From the NCBI RefSeq assembly GCF_958298935.1, contig NC_084931.1, forward strand, positions 13,481,334-13,545,333: DNA of 64,000 bases, given 5' to 3'. Made by a program: the position numbers and the translations under genes. The DNA comes from Phragmites australis. Its lineage: Eukaryota; Streptophyta; Magnoliopsida; Poales; Poaceae. The notes under the pieces are model-generated. The model saw only the letters and a program-made list of their open reading frames with translations, ran no database searches and had not been told where the DNA came from. Within the stretch, counting starts at the first letter, position 1; every line of letters starts with the position of its first letter. Shown here piece after piece: positions 1-9,762 of this stretch.

Positions 1-255
1 CACACACATCCGCAAAGTGTCATCCTTCTTCTTCACAAAGAGTGTCGAGCATCCCCAAGGTGAGGAACTCGGGCGTATGAAACCCTTCGCAAGCAGCTCT
101 TGCAATTGCTTCTTCGATTCTGCCAATTCATTTGGCAGCACCCTATAGGACTTCTTCGAGATTGGAGCTGCACCAGGCACGAGATCAATAGAAAACTCGA
201 CTGCTCGGCCGGCTAGCATTCCCGGCAATTCATCCGGGAAGACATTCGGGAACTC
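1..255 (-). pseudogene. gypsy reverse transcriptase, N-terminal part
   Basis: Minus-strand translation gives the linker and start of a gypsy RT: an [16 protein letters not shown] box, then the stretch leading to a [16 protein letters not shown] box at the window edge. It is in frame with the preceding protease part (256-516), separated by one TGA at 256-258. In related elements this spot has Arg, so a CGA-to-TGA change is the simplest explanation. The catalytic domain lies beyond position 1. Confidence 0.85.
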
Positions 256-701
256 TCACACCACAGGAATACTCATCATATCTCTGGTAGGGACAACCTT
301 CAAAGCAAAGAGACAAGACTTGACACCCTCCAGCTTCAATTGAATCCGGGTGCCAGACGGACCATTTAGAGTAACTGTCCATTGGGAACAATCTAACACA
401 GCCTTGTTCTTGGAGAACCAGTTCATCCCCAATATGATATCAATTCCCTTCGAGTTCATCACTAGCAGATTTGCCCCGAAAGACATCTCGTTGATGATCA
501 CTGAGGCGTTGGACACGCATTGCTTAACAAGGACCTTGGGGCTCCTGGTGCATCTATGAGGTAAGGCGTGGGGGTGGTGCTAACTGTCAACCCATGACGC
601 CAAACATAACTTGCCGCTATGAAGCAATGAGAAGCTCCAGAATCGAAAAGGACAACTGCAGGTACAACAACAGAGTTAGAACGCATATGCAACGTACCCA
701 T
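256..701 (-). pseudogene. gypsy aspartic protease region, frameshifted
   Basis: Minus-strand reading from about 701 shows the protease active-site box LFDSGASHCFI, with the catalytic Asp codon at 642-644. It ends at a stop at 498-500. The second half (IILGMNWF box) is in another frame, from 516 down to a TGA at 256-258. One indel between about 516 and 570 therefore separates the two halves. The first half is in the same frame as gag, so the original gag-pol was probably one continuous frame. The protein would process the polyprotein in the retrotransposon particle. Confidence 0.85.
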
Positions 702-785
702 CAGGACAGTGTCACCCTCCTGAACATCCTTGGCAGTGGTGTGGCGAGCTCGACCACGCTTGGGGATGTGGGTCGCCTGAGAGGA

Positions 786-1817
786 CTAAGGTGCTGACTG
801 AGCCGGTGGTGTCCATGGAGCAGTCAATGCAGCTCCTAGCCTCAGATACGGGCAATCCCGCACGTAGAGGCCGACACGGCCGCAGTTGTAACAAGGGTCG
901 CCGGGGCCACCTGTCACGCTGCTCTGTGAACCGGCCGGACATGGAGGCTGTCCTTGTGGAGCGGAGAAGGCTAGGCGCTGAACGAGCCACATCGGACGTG
1001 GAGCACCCGACGCTGGCACGCGAGATGGTGGAGGTAGACTCTCCGTGCAGGCGCGCTGTGAGCTCCCGCCCATGGAAGGCGAGGAACCCCTCTTGCGCTT
1101 CTTCTCCTCCTGGTGGTTCTTAATCTTGAACTCCACCGAGAGAGACATGCTCACCAACTTGTTGAAGTCGGTGAACTCATGTGTGGACAACCGGTCCTGC
1201 ATCTTTGAGTTGAGGCCATTGACGAAGCGGCGTTGCTTCCACTCATTATTGCTGACCTCATCAGGAGCGTACTGTGCAAGGTGATTGAACATCTGCACGT
1301 ACTCCATCATGGTTCGGCCTCCTTGCTTGAGGTCCTCGAACTCCCGCCTCTTGATCTCCATGAGGCCACTCAAGATGTGGAAAGAGCAGAAGGCCTCGCG
1401 GAACTCCGCCCAAGACACTCGGTGGTTGGCGGGGTGCATGGCCAAGAAGTTGGACCACCACGCACCTGCCGGGCCCTGAAGCTGATGGGCGGCAAATAGT
1501 GTCTTTTCGTAATCCTCGCATCTGAGGAGAGCAAGCTTCTGCTCGATCGTTCGGAGCCAGTGATCGGCATCCAGAGGATCCTCAGCCTGCGAGAAAACTG
1601 ACGGCTGAGTCTGCAGAAAATCTGAGAAGTCATCTCGGCGCCCGGCTCCACCTCCTCCATGAGGAGCTGTGTTGCGCACGAGAGCCTCAAGAAGCGCCTG
1701 ATTCGTCTGGCGGTTCTGCTCAATCATCATGAGCACTTCCGCCATAGTCGGCGGTGGAGGAGGGTTCTTCTCATTCGACCCCTCCGGATCATTCACATCA
1801 TGACGAGTCCTAACCAT
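786..1817 (-). CDS. gypsy gag polyprotein segment with damaged zinc knuckle
   Basis: Open reading frame of 343 codons on the minus strand. The Met at 1817 (MVRTRHDVN) was chosen because it starts the typical gag N-terminus just 3' of the leader; the frame is open 18 codons further upstream. A proline run and MAEVLMMIEQN follow, then the retrotransposon gag (capsid-like) core with LRTIEQKLALL, GAWWSNF and FVNGLNSKMQDRL boxes, a Lys-rich stretch, and a zinc knuckle. The knuckle reads C-x2-C-x4-L-x4-C (CYNCGRVGLYVRDC): the zinc-binding His is Leu, so nucleic-acid binding is probably lost. A TAG at 786-788 ends the frame before the protease, which continues in the same frame. Confidence 0.85.
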   Translation of the reverse strand: MVRTRHDVNDPEGSNEKNPPPPPTMAEVLMMIEQNRQTNQALLEALVRNTAPHGGGGAGRRDDFSDFLQTQPSVFSQAEDPLDADHWLRTIEQKLALLRCEDYEKTLFAAHQLQGPAGAWWSNFLAMHPANHRVSWAEFREAFCSFHILSGLMEIKRREFEDLKQGGRTMMEYVQMFNHLAQYAPDEVSNNEWKQRRFVNGLNSKMQDRLSTHEFTDFNKLVSMSLSVEFKIKNHQEEKKRKRGSSPSMGGSSQRACTESLPPPSRVPASGAPRPMWLVQRLAFSAPQGQPPCPAGSQSSVTGGPGDPCYNCGRVGLYVRDCPYLRLGAALTAPWTPPAQSAP

Positions 1818-2161
1818 TCTGTAACGACATAAGAAAAGGGAAACGTCAAATTCCGACTTAGCACAACGCATTCGCCGGATATATTGTTAGAATCCCGTAA
1901 TACATGTATATATATCATGCATGCATGAATGCAACATGAAATGACGGTATGCTCTATCCTAGCTACAGTTTCTTTCTCGTGCACTTCTCTCCGCAACGAA
2001 CATCAAAACTTATAAGCAGTTATACTTAGGGGCATAATATTGCATTTTCATACATATTGATCATGAAGAGGCATAAACAAAACTTAGTGAGTCGTTTAGG
2101 TGAAGTTGACCACTTACTAAACAATGTTCTAAATTATGTTTACGCTACTTTATTAAACCAA

Positions 2162-2173
2162 GCTCTGATACCA
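2162..2173 (-). promoter_or_regulatory. primer-binding site, initiator Met tRNA
   Basis: The minus strand reads TGGTATCAGAGC, the usual complement of the 3' end of plant initiator methionine tRNA. It lies three bases from the inner end of the LTR (2177), as expected for minus-strand cDNA priming. It fixes the element's orientation as minus. Confidence 0.93.
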
Positions 2174-2176
2174 CGA

Positions 2177-5100
2177 TGTGAGGATCTAACCAAACAGTAT
2201 TCGAACTAATCATCAGGCTGATCATTAACATAATCACAACCTCGACAATTAATCAAAATACCGCTCCGGTAGTCCCGGCACATGTTTTGTGCCCAAGGAT
2301 CGAAGCACATGACTTCCAACATGTACATCACAACATAGCTTAATAAATAGCGAGTAATAAATATTTATATTACAAGTATTAAGCATGCAACTGATTTCAA
2401 CAATTTACAACAAAAGCGAGCTAGGAGGAGACAAAACCCCTCAACTCCTAACCAACAAAAGATCTACGCAGTGGAGAAAATAAACTAAACAACAAAAGGA
2501 TATGGAGCCACATGCCCTTAGGCTCCATACTAAGAGCACCGAGTTCGGAGTAGAATGTGCTGCTCCTGCCTCCCACCCTGATCGACAGGCATAAAGTAGC
2601 CAAACAACGCCTCTTCCTCGCCAACCTGTGAACCTGCAATAACTTAAGGGCAGCACCCTAGGTACGAAGGTACTCGCAAGTCTTACATAGTATGGGTATA
2701 TATATTCCCGACTCCAAGGGTCATACATTAAGCTGGTAGCAAGAATTAACATGGTTAAGTTAATTAAGCAGTAAGAAACCTAGACATAGGTGTGAGCAAC
2801 TAGCTTAACCAACATATATGAAACAACCCCGCACCACCAACTGAACATATATAAATGTAAATGACAACTGTATCAAAGTATAATCGGTGCCAACTCGATC
2901 ACCATGCCCAAACCACCACACTGTATCAGAACCACATCCACATACCCGAACCATAACCACACCAAACTATCTCATATTCGAACCAACACCACTATCACCC
3001 CAACATAACTCCAACATAACCAATCCACAAACACGTAGCCGAACCATCGTCCACAACCGAGACTCTACGACCAGTGTAGACAAGCGATAGACATACTCAT
3101 AACCGAGAGCGCGGCAGTTCGAACTGTTTTTACACCCTGTAGGGGGATACTGCTGGACCCACACGATACGAGGACCATTCGGCTTGTGCCACTGGCTAAA
3201 GTGCACACAAGGGGGTACTCGTGACAACCTTTCCCAACCAGCACCAACCGTGTGGGGTATGCAACGCTCAGTGCGGCGGTACTAGAACTACTCCCTGAGC
3301 AAACTAGTACCACTTACAAGCCCGCCCGCTCACACCATCGTTGTTCACGTCCACAAAGCCACAGCTGCGAAGGTATTCGGCTTTCCTACCATTTTATCAG
3401 CGTGTGGTGAGTAAGGTAAGTGCTAAAGCTGACTATACCGACGATCGGTGCTGAACCAGTGCAAACGGTCTATGGTGCCCGGTTTTCCTCCACCGTCCTA
3501 CCCTGGTGAACTCCACATCCAGGCAGGCTAAACACCCTCCTAGCACCGCTCACACCTCGCCTCATACTCACCACTCACCAACCATACCATCACCAACAAC
3601 ATGTAATTGCAAACAGTAGTAGATCCTATCCTCGCGAACAATGGAGAACGCCGTCATTCTACTTCTACCGAAATACCTAAGCATTGCTAAGCATAGCGAA
3701 GACCTTTAGACATCGACATCACCTCTAGGCTTCAAGGAACATACATGAACTCGTGACCAAGGTAGCAGAATGCAACGGCACAGGTTCTACCCAAAGGTAC
3801 CCTACACATGCATACATACATAAGCACAAATAACACTTTATACTTTCAAGTTAACATGGTGCAATATGATAGATGCTTATCTTGATGCACTGGCTCACAA
3901 AGATGGGGTGCGTTGGGATCGCCCTCGGCCTCCAGAATCGACTGATCGGCGGTCACTATAAGACATACACGCGTGCAATGCAATGAGTATGAATAAAGTG
4001 CAAATATATGCCACAATATGCATATAATGGATGGAAACATTTTTCCTAGATAGAACAAGTCATAAGGAAACTAGCAAAATTGGATTCATCAATTTTCGAC
4101 TTATGATGAATTAACAGTGAATTAATGAATCTTTAACATAATTAATTAAGCTCAGAAATTTAATTCATTATTTAATCCCTGGGGATATTTTTAATAGGTA
4201 GAGTAGATTATTATGAAACCATCAAAATTTGTTTCATAATTTTTAGAGCTACAGAGAATTTATTATGAATTTTACAAGTTTCAGCAAGAAGTAACTGTGT
4301 TGTCTGGGTATACAGCGGTCAAACCGCAGGTATACTGGCGGTCAGACCACCAAGAGTCATGGTTAGATCACCAGAAATGCGGTCAGACCACCCCCGTGCA
4401 AAGGGTTTTGGCCCTTGGCAGTATGACCGACCTAGGGGTGGCGGTCAGACCGCTGGGAGTCGCCGGGGGCATTTTGGGAGCTCACCGGCGACAATTTCGG
4501 CGACATTTGGAGTGGGGACTTGTACCTAGAGCATCACATTGACTTCCTCTACCTCGTAGGACAACATGTATACGCCGAAATTGACCAAAACTCAGCTATT
4601 TCTTCTAATTCATTAAGAACTCATGGACTTCAAACCCCTAGCTCAAAATTCAAAATCCAACCATCCAAAAGGCGGATTCTTGCCATGGGAGTTTAGGGGA
4701 CTCACCCAATGGCCTTTACCAAGGTTTTGGACCGCCGATTGAAGGAGGAAACAAAGGGAAAAGCTTAGGAGGCGAAGAAATCCGGTGTTCTTCACATTTT
4801 AACCCTAAACACCAAAAGACACCAAATCTGGCTAAAATCCTCCAGGAAAACGAAAATGAATTGGAGGCATGGATAGCTCATGAGCTTGTGATCGTGTGAG
4901 TACCACATGCATACCTTAATTCCTCCTCTTGAGCTCGGATTTGAGGGAGGAAGAGAGAGTTTGAGAGAGAGGGGTGAGAGGGGGCTGCTCCCTTGCTTTG
5001 GCTGGTTGGGAGAGGAGAGAGGCACATGAGTGGGACTGAGGGAGCAGGTGGGGCTGCTGCCCAAGTGGAGGGAGAGATGGTGGGGCCGGCCGGTGGGCCC

Positions 5101-5288
5101 AGGTACAAGAGAGAGAAGTATGTTTGACTGTCAATTCAATTCCTTTCTCTCCCGGATTTCTTTCTCTCATCCAAATGATTTCAAAGGAATTGCATTAGTG
5201 TCACCAAACGAATTACATAAAATTAAACATAATGCTTAAGAAGCATAATTATGCTTAATTATGTTATTATGGAATTTGGGACGTGACA
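2177..5288 (-). repeat. 5' LTR of the minus-strand gypsy element (3,112 bp)
   Basis: On the minus strand the LTR starts TGTCACGTCCCAAATTCC (right end, 5288) and ends TCCTCACA next to the primer-binding site (left end, 2177). Internal boxes are shared with the two solo LTRs at 9763-16044, for example the stretch around 3105-3145 with a GGCAGTTCGAA core, which recurs near 10580 and 11915. Short plus-strand and minus-strand ORFs inside it carry no recognisable protein and are taken as chance. The 4.3-4.5-kb part holds repeated GGTCAGACC palindromes. Confidence 0.88.
4315..4453. repeat. dispersed palindromic GGTCAGACC motifs inside LTR
   Basis: Four close copies of a short palindrome lie in about 140 bp: GCGGTCAAACCGC at 4315, GGCGGTCAGACCACC at 4337, a third at about 4379 and GCGGTCAGACCGC at 4441. 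The related solo LTR has copies near 15117, 15179 and 15773. No role can be assigned; regularly spaced palindromes in an LTR could be protein-binding sites or hairpins. Confidence 0.6.
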
Positions 5289-5307
5289 GTTGGCAAGCCC
5301 TGGGGTC

Positions 5308-5661
5308 ATGGCGTTCTCCTTTCCTTCCTCGCCGGAGAGCTTGATGACTTCGGAATGCTTGGTGAGGGCCAAGTCACCTTCGGTGCCTGTCTCGCTCGCC
5401 GTGGTCATCGAAGTCTCTGATGATGAGGGGGAGATTGATTGGGACCTTCTGTAGGAAGAGGTCGACGAAGAGGAGAAATTGGAGACGAAGCGGAAGGAGG
5501 GTCTGCTAGGTGCGCTGGTGCTAGTCAATAGCTCCAGCAGGGTCTTTGCATCGGCAGCCTTCCCTGGTCCTTACGTCAGCCATCGCCCAATCCCCAAAGT
5601 GGTAAGCTGCCGCTCCCGGGATGAGTACAAGAGGTTTCTTAACTCTTTCAAGGGTAAATAG
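5308..5661 (+). pseudogene. small ORF opposite to the Tat-type element, one in-frame TAG
   Basis: A plus-strand frame of 118 codons starts with ATG at 5308 and is broken only by a TAG at 5452-5454. It begins MAFSFPSSPES, has an acidic patch (SDDEGEIDWD) before the stop and an acidic/basic stretch after it (EEVDEEEK), and ends FLNSFKGK. I do not recognise a family. It lies antisense to, and 3' of, the pol genes of the surrounding remnant, the position where Tat-type elements elsewhere in this window carry an antisense ORF, so it may be the antisense gene of this element. It could also be a fragment of another transposon. Confidence 0.45.
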
Positions 5662-6264
5662 GGATCTTGCGCTTTTGAGTTTCTAACGGTGATGGATCCT
5701 CCTCCCTTATTGCGTGAGTCCGACAGATCCTTTCCATCAACTTTGTACTGACTTTTATGAATAAGAAACAAAGCGTGGGGGTTGGATGCCTGTTCTTGTT
5801 GTATTCCTCATACTAATCTAGTTCTTGGTGAGTAGAACAAGCCACGACTCGGCAAGTCCGTTGGGGGCGAGCCACGATCGGCCCTAGCAAGGACTTGTGA
5901 CTTTGCGGTCTTTGTCTCCAGCTGCCTGGTTGTCCGACATCTTGGTTGCCAACCCCCATAGTGGTCGTTGAGCATGGTCGCGTGCTGTGGTCAGAAAACC
6001 CATATGTCAAGAGTGCGTGGCTGGTCATGAGGTCCTGCAAAACAGAGAGTCTGGTTTTTCTTTCTTGAAATTTAAGAACCTACAAGCTGTATTCCACGCT
6101 CGTCCGGAAGGTTCTGCAAAATAGACAAACAGGCCCATTTTCGAGCGACCTCACACATAGGACTTGCGCAATAGGGCAATGTTCCAAGAGTTGTGTAATT
6201 CACGGCCATCCTGTAAGACTAGCTTGACCGCACTAGGCTGGGTAATGGCGACCACTTTGTTGGG
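5662..6264. other. non-coding 3' part of the Tat-type remnant
   Basis: No supported gene. The part nearest the integrase (about 6000-6264) still gives fragments resembling the integrase C-terminal region in broken minus-strand frames. The rest shows nothing recognisable; no polypurine tract or LTR edge was found. Confidence 0.5.
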
Positions 6265-7301
6265 TCACTCCCATTTGGGGGAGAGCTTATTTTGGCCTGC
6301 CTTATTCTGGATTTGCCTAAGGATGAGGTCGCCTACGACCAGTGTTTGCTTCCGCACCTTTTGGTCGTGGTAGCATCTGAGGCTCTGCTGATAACGGGTG
6401 GCATGAATTAGAGCATTATCATGGAACTCTTCGATTAGGTTTATATCATCCCCCCAACATGCTACCTGGTCATTGTCCGAGTGGTTGCTGACTCGAGGTG
6501 ACTGAAGGATGATTTCGAAGGGGAGCATTGCTTCGGAGCCAAAAACCAGAAAGAAAGGGGTTTCGGTCGTGACCCAGCTAGGGGTCATTCATAGCGACCA
6601 GAATAATGTGGGGAGTTCATCCACCCAGCGTCCCTAATAGCTTTTGAGCTGGTCGAAGACTTGAGTTTTTATCCCTTGTAGTATCATTCCATTCACCCTT
6701 TCATCCTGTCCGTTACTTTGTGGATGAGCCATAGTGGCATAGCAAACCTTGGTCTCGATCTCTTCGTAGTAGTCTCAGAAAGCATTACTAGTGAATTGAG
6801 TTCCATTGTCTGTGATTATACGGTTTGGACTGCCAAACTATACTACCAGCTCTCGTATGAACTTAATCGCTGCTGTGGTGGTGATCTTCCAAACAGGCTC
6901 GGTCTCGATCCACCTGGGGCCTTTAGGAACATGAATTCAAAACCGCCTGGGGCCTTTAGGAACGGTCCCACGATATCGAGCCCCCAGACAGCGAAAGGCT
7001 AAGAGAGTGGTATGGTTTGCAATGCCTAGGCTGGTAGGTTGGTATTTCGGCCATGGTACTGACATGACTCGCACCATTTCACCAGCTCGCAGGCATCCTG
7101 GAGGGCAGTGGGCCAATAGAATCTTTGTCGGAACGCTTTGCCAACCAGGGTGTGGTATGAAGCATGGCTACCACATATGCCTCTGTGGATATCAGAGAGC
7201 ATTGTGCTTTCCTCTTTCTGAGAGATGCATTTCAATAAAGGCAATTGCTCCCTCGGTGGTAGAGGCGTCTCTCTACCAGGGAGTATCTGCAGGCTTGCCA
7301 C
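6265..7301 (-). pseudogene. Tat-type integrase, broken
   Basis: Minus-strand reading starts with the zinc-binding H2C2 domain at 7301-7026: GSHASYHTLVGKAFR, then CESCQYHGR. The catalytic core follows in shifted frames at about 7000-6590, with a GLDIVGPF-like box, the TDNGTQF box and an ERVNGMI box. The last part (6588-6265) is open and shows ETPFFLVFGSEAMLP and RYQQSLRCYHDQKV, the usual end of the core and start of the C-terminal domain. The core region carries a short direct duplication (GGGGCCTTTAGGAAC-like, about 6908-6963) and several stops, so it cannot be functional. It would insert cDNA into the genome. Confidence 0.85.
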
Positions 7302-7569
7302 GAGACCTTTTTTGCTAATGCATCATCGTTAGAGATTGCTCGATTCTGAAGGTAGTCCAAGATCTGATCCATCCAGGTCATACCCGAATCGAGCAGGGTG
7401 ACCACACGATGGCCACCCGAGTTCAATGACACCGAAAGAGGTGTTGCCTCAAAAGGTGTTGACTCGGGTGCTCCATTTCCGAGCGAAGCATAACCTTCAC
7501 TCTAGCTCGAGGCTGTGGTGCATGGTCCTAGGAGTCTTTCTTTAAAGATTCTGATCGAGACAGGTTCTC

Positions 7570-7900
7570 GAGAAGAAGCTAGACGGGCCAGCTCTAGTCT
7601 TCTCACTTCGGTGAGGTATGCCGCCATTGATGGGTCAGAGCATTAATACTCCTTTTTCACCTGGTTCACAATTAGTAGCGAGTCCCCTATCGCCAGTAGT
7701 CATTTAATCCCAAGTGTGGAGGCTGCTCGCATTACGTATAAGAGGCCCTCATACTCAACAATGTTATTAGTGGCTGGAAAATATAATTAAACTACGTACC
7801 TGAGGATGTCACCGGTAGGCGAGATCAGAACCACTCCAGCCCTAGCTCCCTTTAGTGTGAATGATCCGTCGAAGTACATGGTCCAGTGCTCGCCTGCCTC
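7570..7900 (-). pseudogene. second (Tat-lineage) RNase H, broken
   Basis: Minus-strand reading gives [15 protein letters not shown], then NNIVEYEGLL, then GDSLLIVNQ: the D, E and D boxes of the additional RNase H found between the standard RNase H and integrase in Tat/Ogre elements. Stops separate the boxes. Downstream, 7570-7310 holds the degenerate linker to integrase, with a readable piece at 7432-7232 (DDALAKKVSWQACRYSLVE). Confidence 0.75.
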
Positions 7901-8403
7901 TGGTCGTTGTACCTGCTCGGGCTCAAAGGACGACCACTTTGCCACAAAGTCGGCAAGCGCCTGGGACTTGATAGATGTTTGGGGGATGAACTGGAGATCG
8001 AATCCCTCGAGCTCTACTGCCCACTTTGCTGTTCTTCCCATCGCCTCTCTATTATGGAGAATTTCTCTAATTGGGAATGAGGAAATAACCTTAACTCTAT
8101 GAACCTGAAAGTAGTTCCTGAGCTTGCGAGAAGCCATTAGGATAGCATATAGCAGTTTTTGAGCCTGTGGGTACCGGGCCTTTGCGTCATGCAAGACCTC
8201 ACTGACATAATATACTGGTCACTTGAGGCCTTCTCACTCAACGACCAATACTGCGCTAGCGACCTGTGGCATTGAGGAAATATAGAGCAAAAGCTCCTCG
8301 TTGGGTCGAGGCACGGTTAGTACGGGAGGGGAGGAGAGATACCTTTTGAGCTCTTCGAATGCTGCCTCTGCCTCTTGCATCCACTAGAAGTGGTTGTTCT
8401 TCT
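7901..8403 (-). pseudogene. gypsy RNase H (first), broken
   Basis: Between RT and the second RNase H, minus-strand frames read as an EELLLYISSMPQVASAVLVVE-like stretch, then [23 protein letters not shown], ending with [12 protein letters not shown]. These are standard gypsy RNase H boxes of Tat elements. At least two stops (about 8343 and 8216) lie upstream of the readable C-terminal portion, which is continuous with the second RNase H start. Confidence 0.8.
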
Positions 8404-8861
8404 TTAGGAGCTTGGATAGTGGCAGTCCCTTCTCCCCAGCCTCGAGATGAACCTACTCAAAGCAACAATGCATCCTATTAGCTTTTGAACCTCTTTTAAC
8501 CTGGTCGGGGATCTCCTTTGATCAATGTCCTTGATCTTCTTAGGGTCTGCTTCTGTTCCTCGATGAGACACGAGGAATCCGAGCAACTTTCCTGATGGTA
8601 CCCCGAATGTACACTTCTTTGGGTTTAGCTTCATGCGGTACTTCCGGAGGTTGTCGAAAGTCTCTTGAAGGTTTGCGACTAGGTCTTCCCCGTTCCTACT
8701 TTTGACGACCACATCGTCTATGTATGTCTCGACGTTTCTTCCGAGTTGTGGTTGGAGAACAAGTTGAATACATCGCTGGTATGTGCACAGACGCTTTTTA
8801 AACCAAAAGGCATTTTTACATAGCAAAAGACCTTCGAGATGATATCCACAATATGATCATT
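8404..8861 (-). pseudogene. gypsy reverse transcriptase, C-terminal half
   Basis: The open minus-strand frame 8826-8404 contains the RT catalytic box YIDDVVVKS (about 8711-8724), then KLNPKKCTFGVPSGKLLGF, the typical thumb-region sequence of Tat-type elements, and the KEVQKLIGC stretch. The fingers and palm start are missing: homology stops near 8862, where the plus strand changes to the gag of another element. RT would copy element RNA into DNA. Confidence 0.87.
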
Positions 8862-9762
8862 CTACATCGGTCGAAGGATTTGGATGCTGTGTATGCTTTG
8901 GCTTCCTTACAGGAACAAGTCTATGCACCATCTCATGGTCGGAATGATCGCGTGGGAGACCAACATTTGCCCACTCGAATGCATAGTTGAGTGCCTGGAA
9001 TGACGGCCGCACAAGGGAGAATACAAAAGGAGGGGTCGTCAGGTGACCGGTGAGGTTTGGACAGTGCACGTGTGCCAGATCGTCGTCCACCTGAAGATAA
9101 GTGACCACCCTTCGCTCTTATCATCATGCTTGCAGTCTGTGTTTTAAATGTGGTGAAAAATGGAATCAATAGCATAAATGTTCCTCCACGATACAACTCC
9201 ATGTAGTAGAAGAATTGTTAGATATACTACAGGAGCAGGAGGTAGTTGATTCAGTTCAAATGGAAGCAGGATCTAATGGAGACAGTCTGATGACTATATC
9301 CTAGGTGGCTGTGACAGGAGTAGATTGTGCTTGTACTATTCATTTAGTGGGTCTGATCGGTGATCAAGAAGTGTTAATTTTTGTAGATTTGGGCAGTTCG
9401 CATAGTTTTATTAATGCTCACACTGCTACCAAGGTGGTTTAGAAGAAGATGCCAATTACATGAGCTGCAATTATATGATTCCTCAGTGTGAGTGGTGGGT
9501 GCAAGGTCACTCGTTCAATACTGATTTAAGAACATTGCCTTTGGGGTGCTATGATCTCATTTTAGACATGGATTGGTTGGAAAAACATAGTCCAATGGTT
9601 ACTCAGTGGGACTGCAAGCGCATATCTTTTCAATTAATATGTAAAATGATATCATTGCAAGGCATTGTGCTCAAACTGGACCATTGTTAGTCCTTATCTG
9701 TTTTGCGGCTAGAGCAATTGTTGCAACAAAACTCAGTTGAACATCTGGTTTTCCTAGCTGCA
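8862..9762 (+). pseudogene. gypsy gag C-terminus and aspartic protease, broken
   Basis: The plus strand starts with the end of a gag (RSKDLDAVYALASLQEQV). The zinc knuckle lies at 9140-9181: CFKCGEKWN, then HKC, with a TAG at 9170-9172 inside it. The protease box VDLGSSHSFI follows, with the catalytic Asp codon at 9386-9388. The usual D-S/T-G is D-L-G here, which would disable it. The second half (9460-9690, LPLGCYDLILDMDWLEKHSP) is open. The sequence is cut at 9762 by a solo LTR and resumes at 16045. Confidence 0.82.

Larger units (their letters stand above)
1..5288 (-). mobile_element. Ty3/gypsy LTR retrotransposon, 5' part (left end outside window)
   Basis: Read on the minus strand, the order is a long LTR, primer-binding site, gag, aspartic protease, then the start of reverse transcriptase, which runs off the window at position 1. 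This gag-PR-RT order with a 3.1-kb LTR and an initiator-Met-tRNA primer site fits the long-LTR chromovirus (Del/Tekay-like) group, but the integrase and any chromodomain lie outside the window, so the lineage is an inference. The internal region is non-autonomous now: there is a TAG at the end of gag, a frameshift in the protease region and a TGA just before RT. Its right end at 5288 abuts a different, Tat-type element. Confidence 0.88.
5289..8861 (-). mobile_element. Tat-type Ty3/gypsy remnant (RT to integrase)
   Basis: Minus-strand order from right to left is RT (truncated at its start), RNase H, a second RNase H of the Tat-lineage type, integrase, integrase C-terminus, then about 0.6 kb of non-coding DNA and a small opposite-strand ORF. 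Two RNase H domains between RT and integrase are a known mark of the Tat/Ogre group. gag, protease and both LTRs are absent: the right side is fused at about 8862 to the gag of a plus-strand gypsy element and the left side meets the LTR ending at 5288. Several stops interrupt the frames. Confidence 0.85.
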
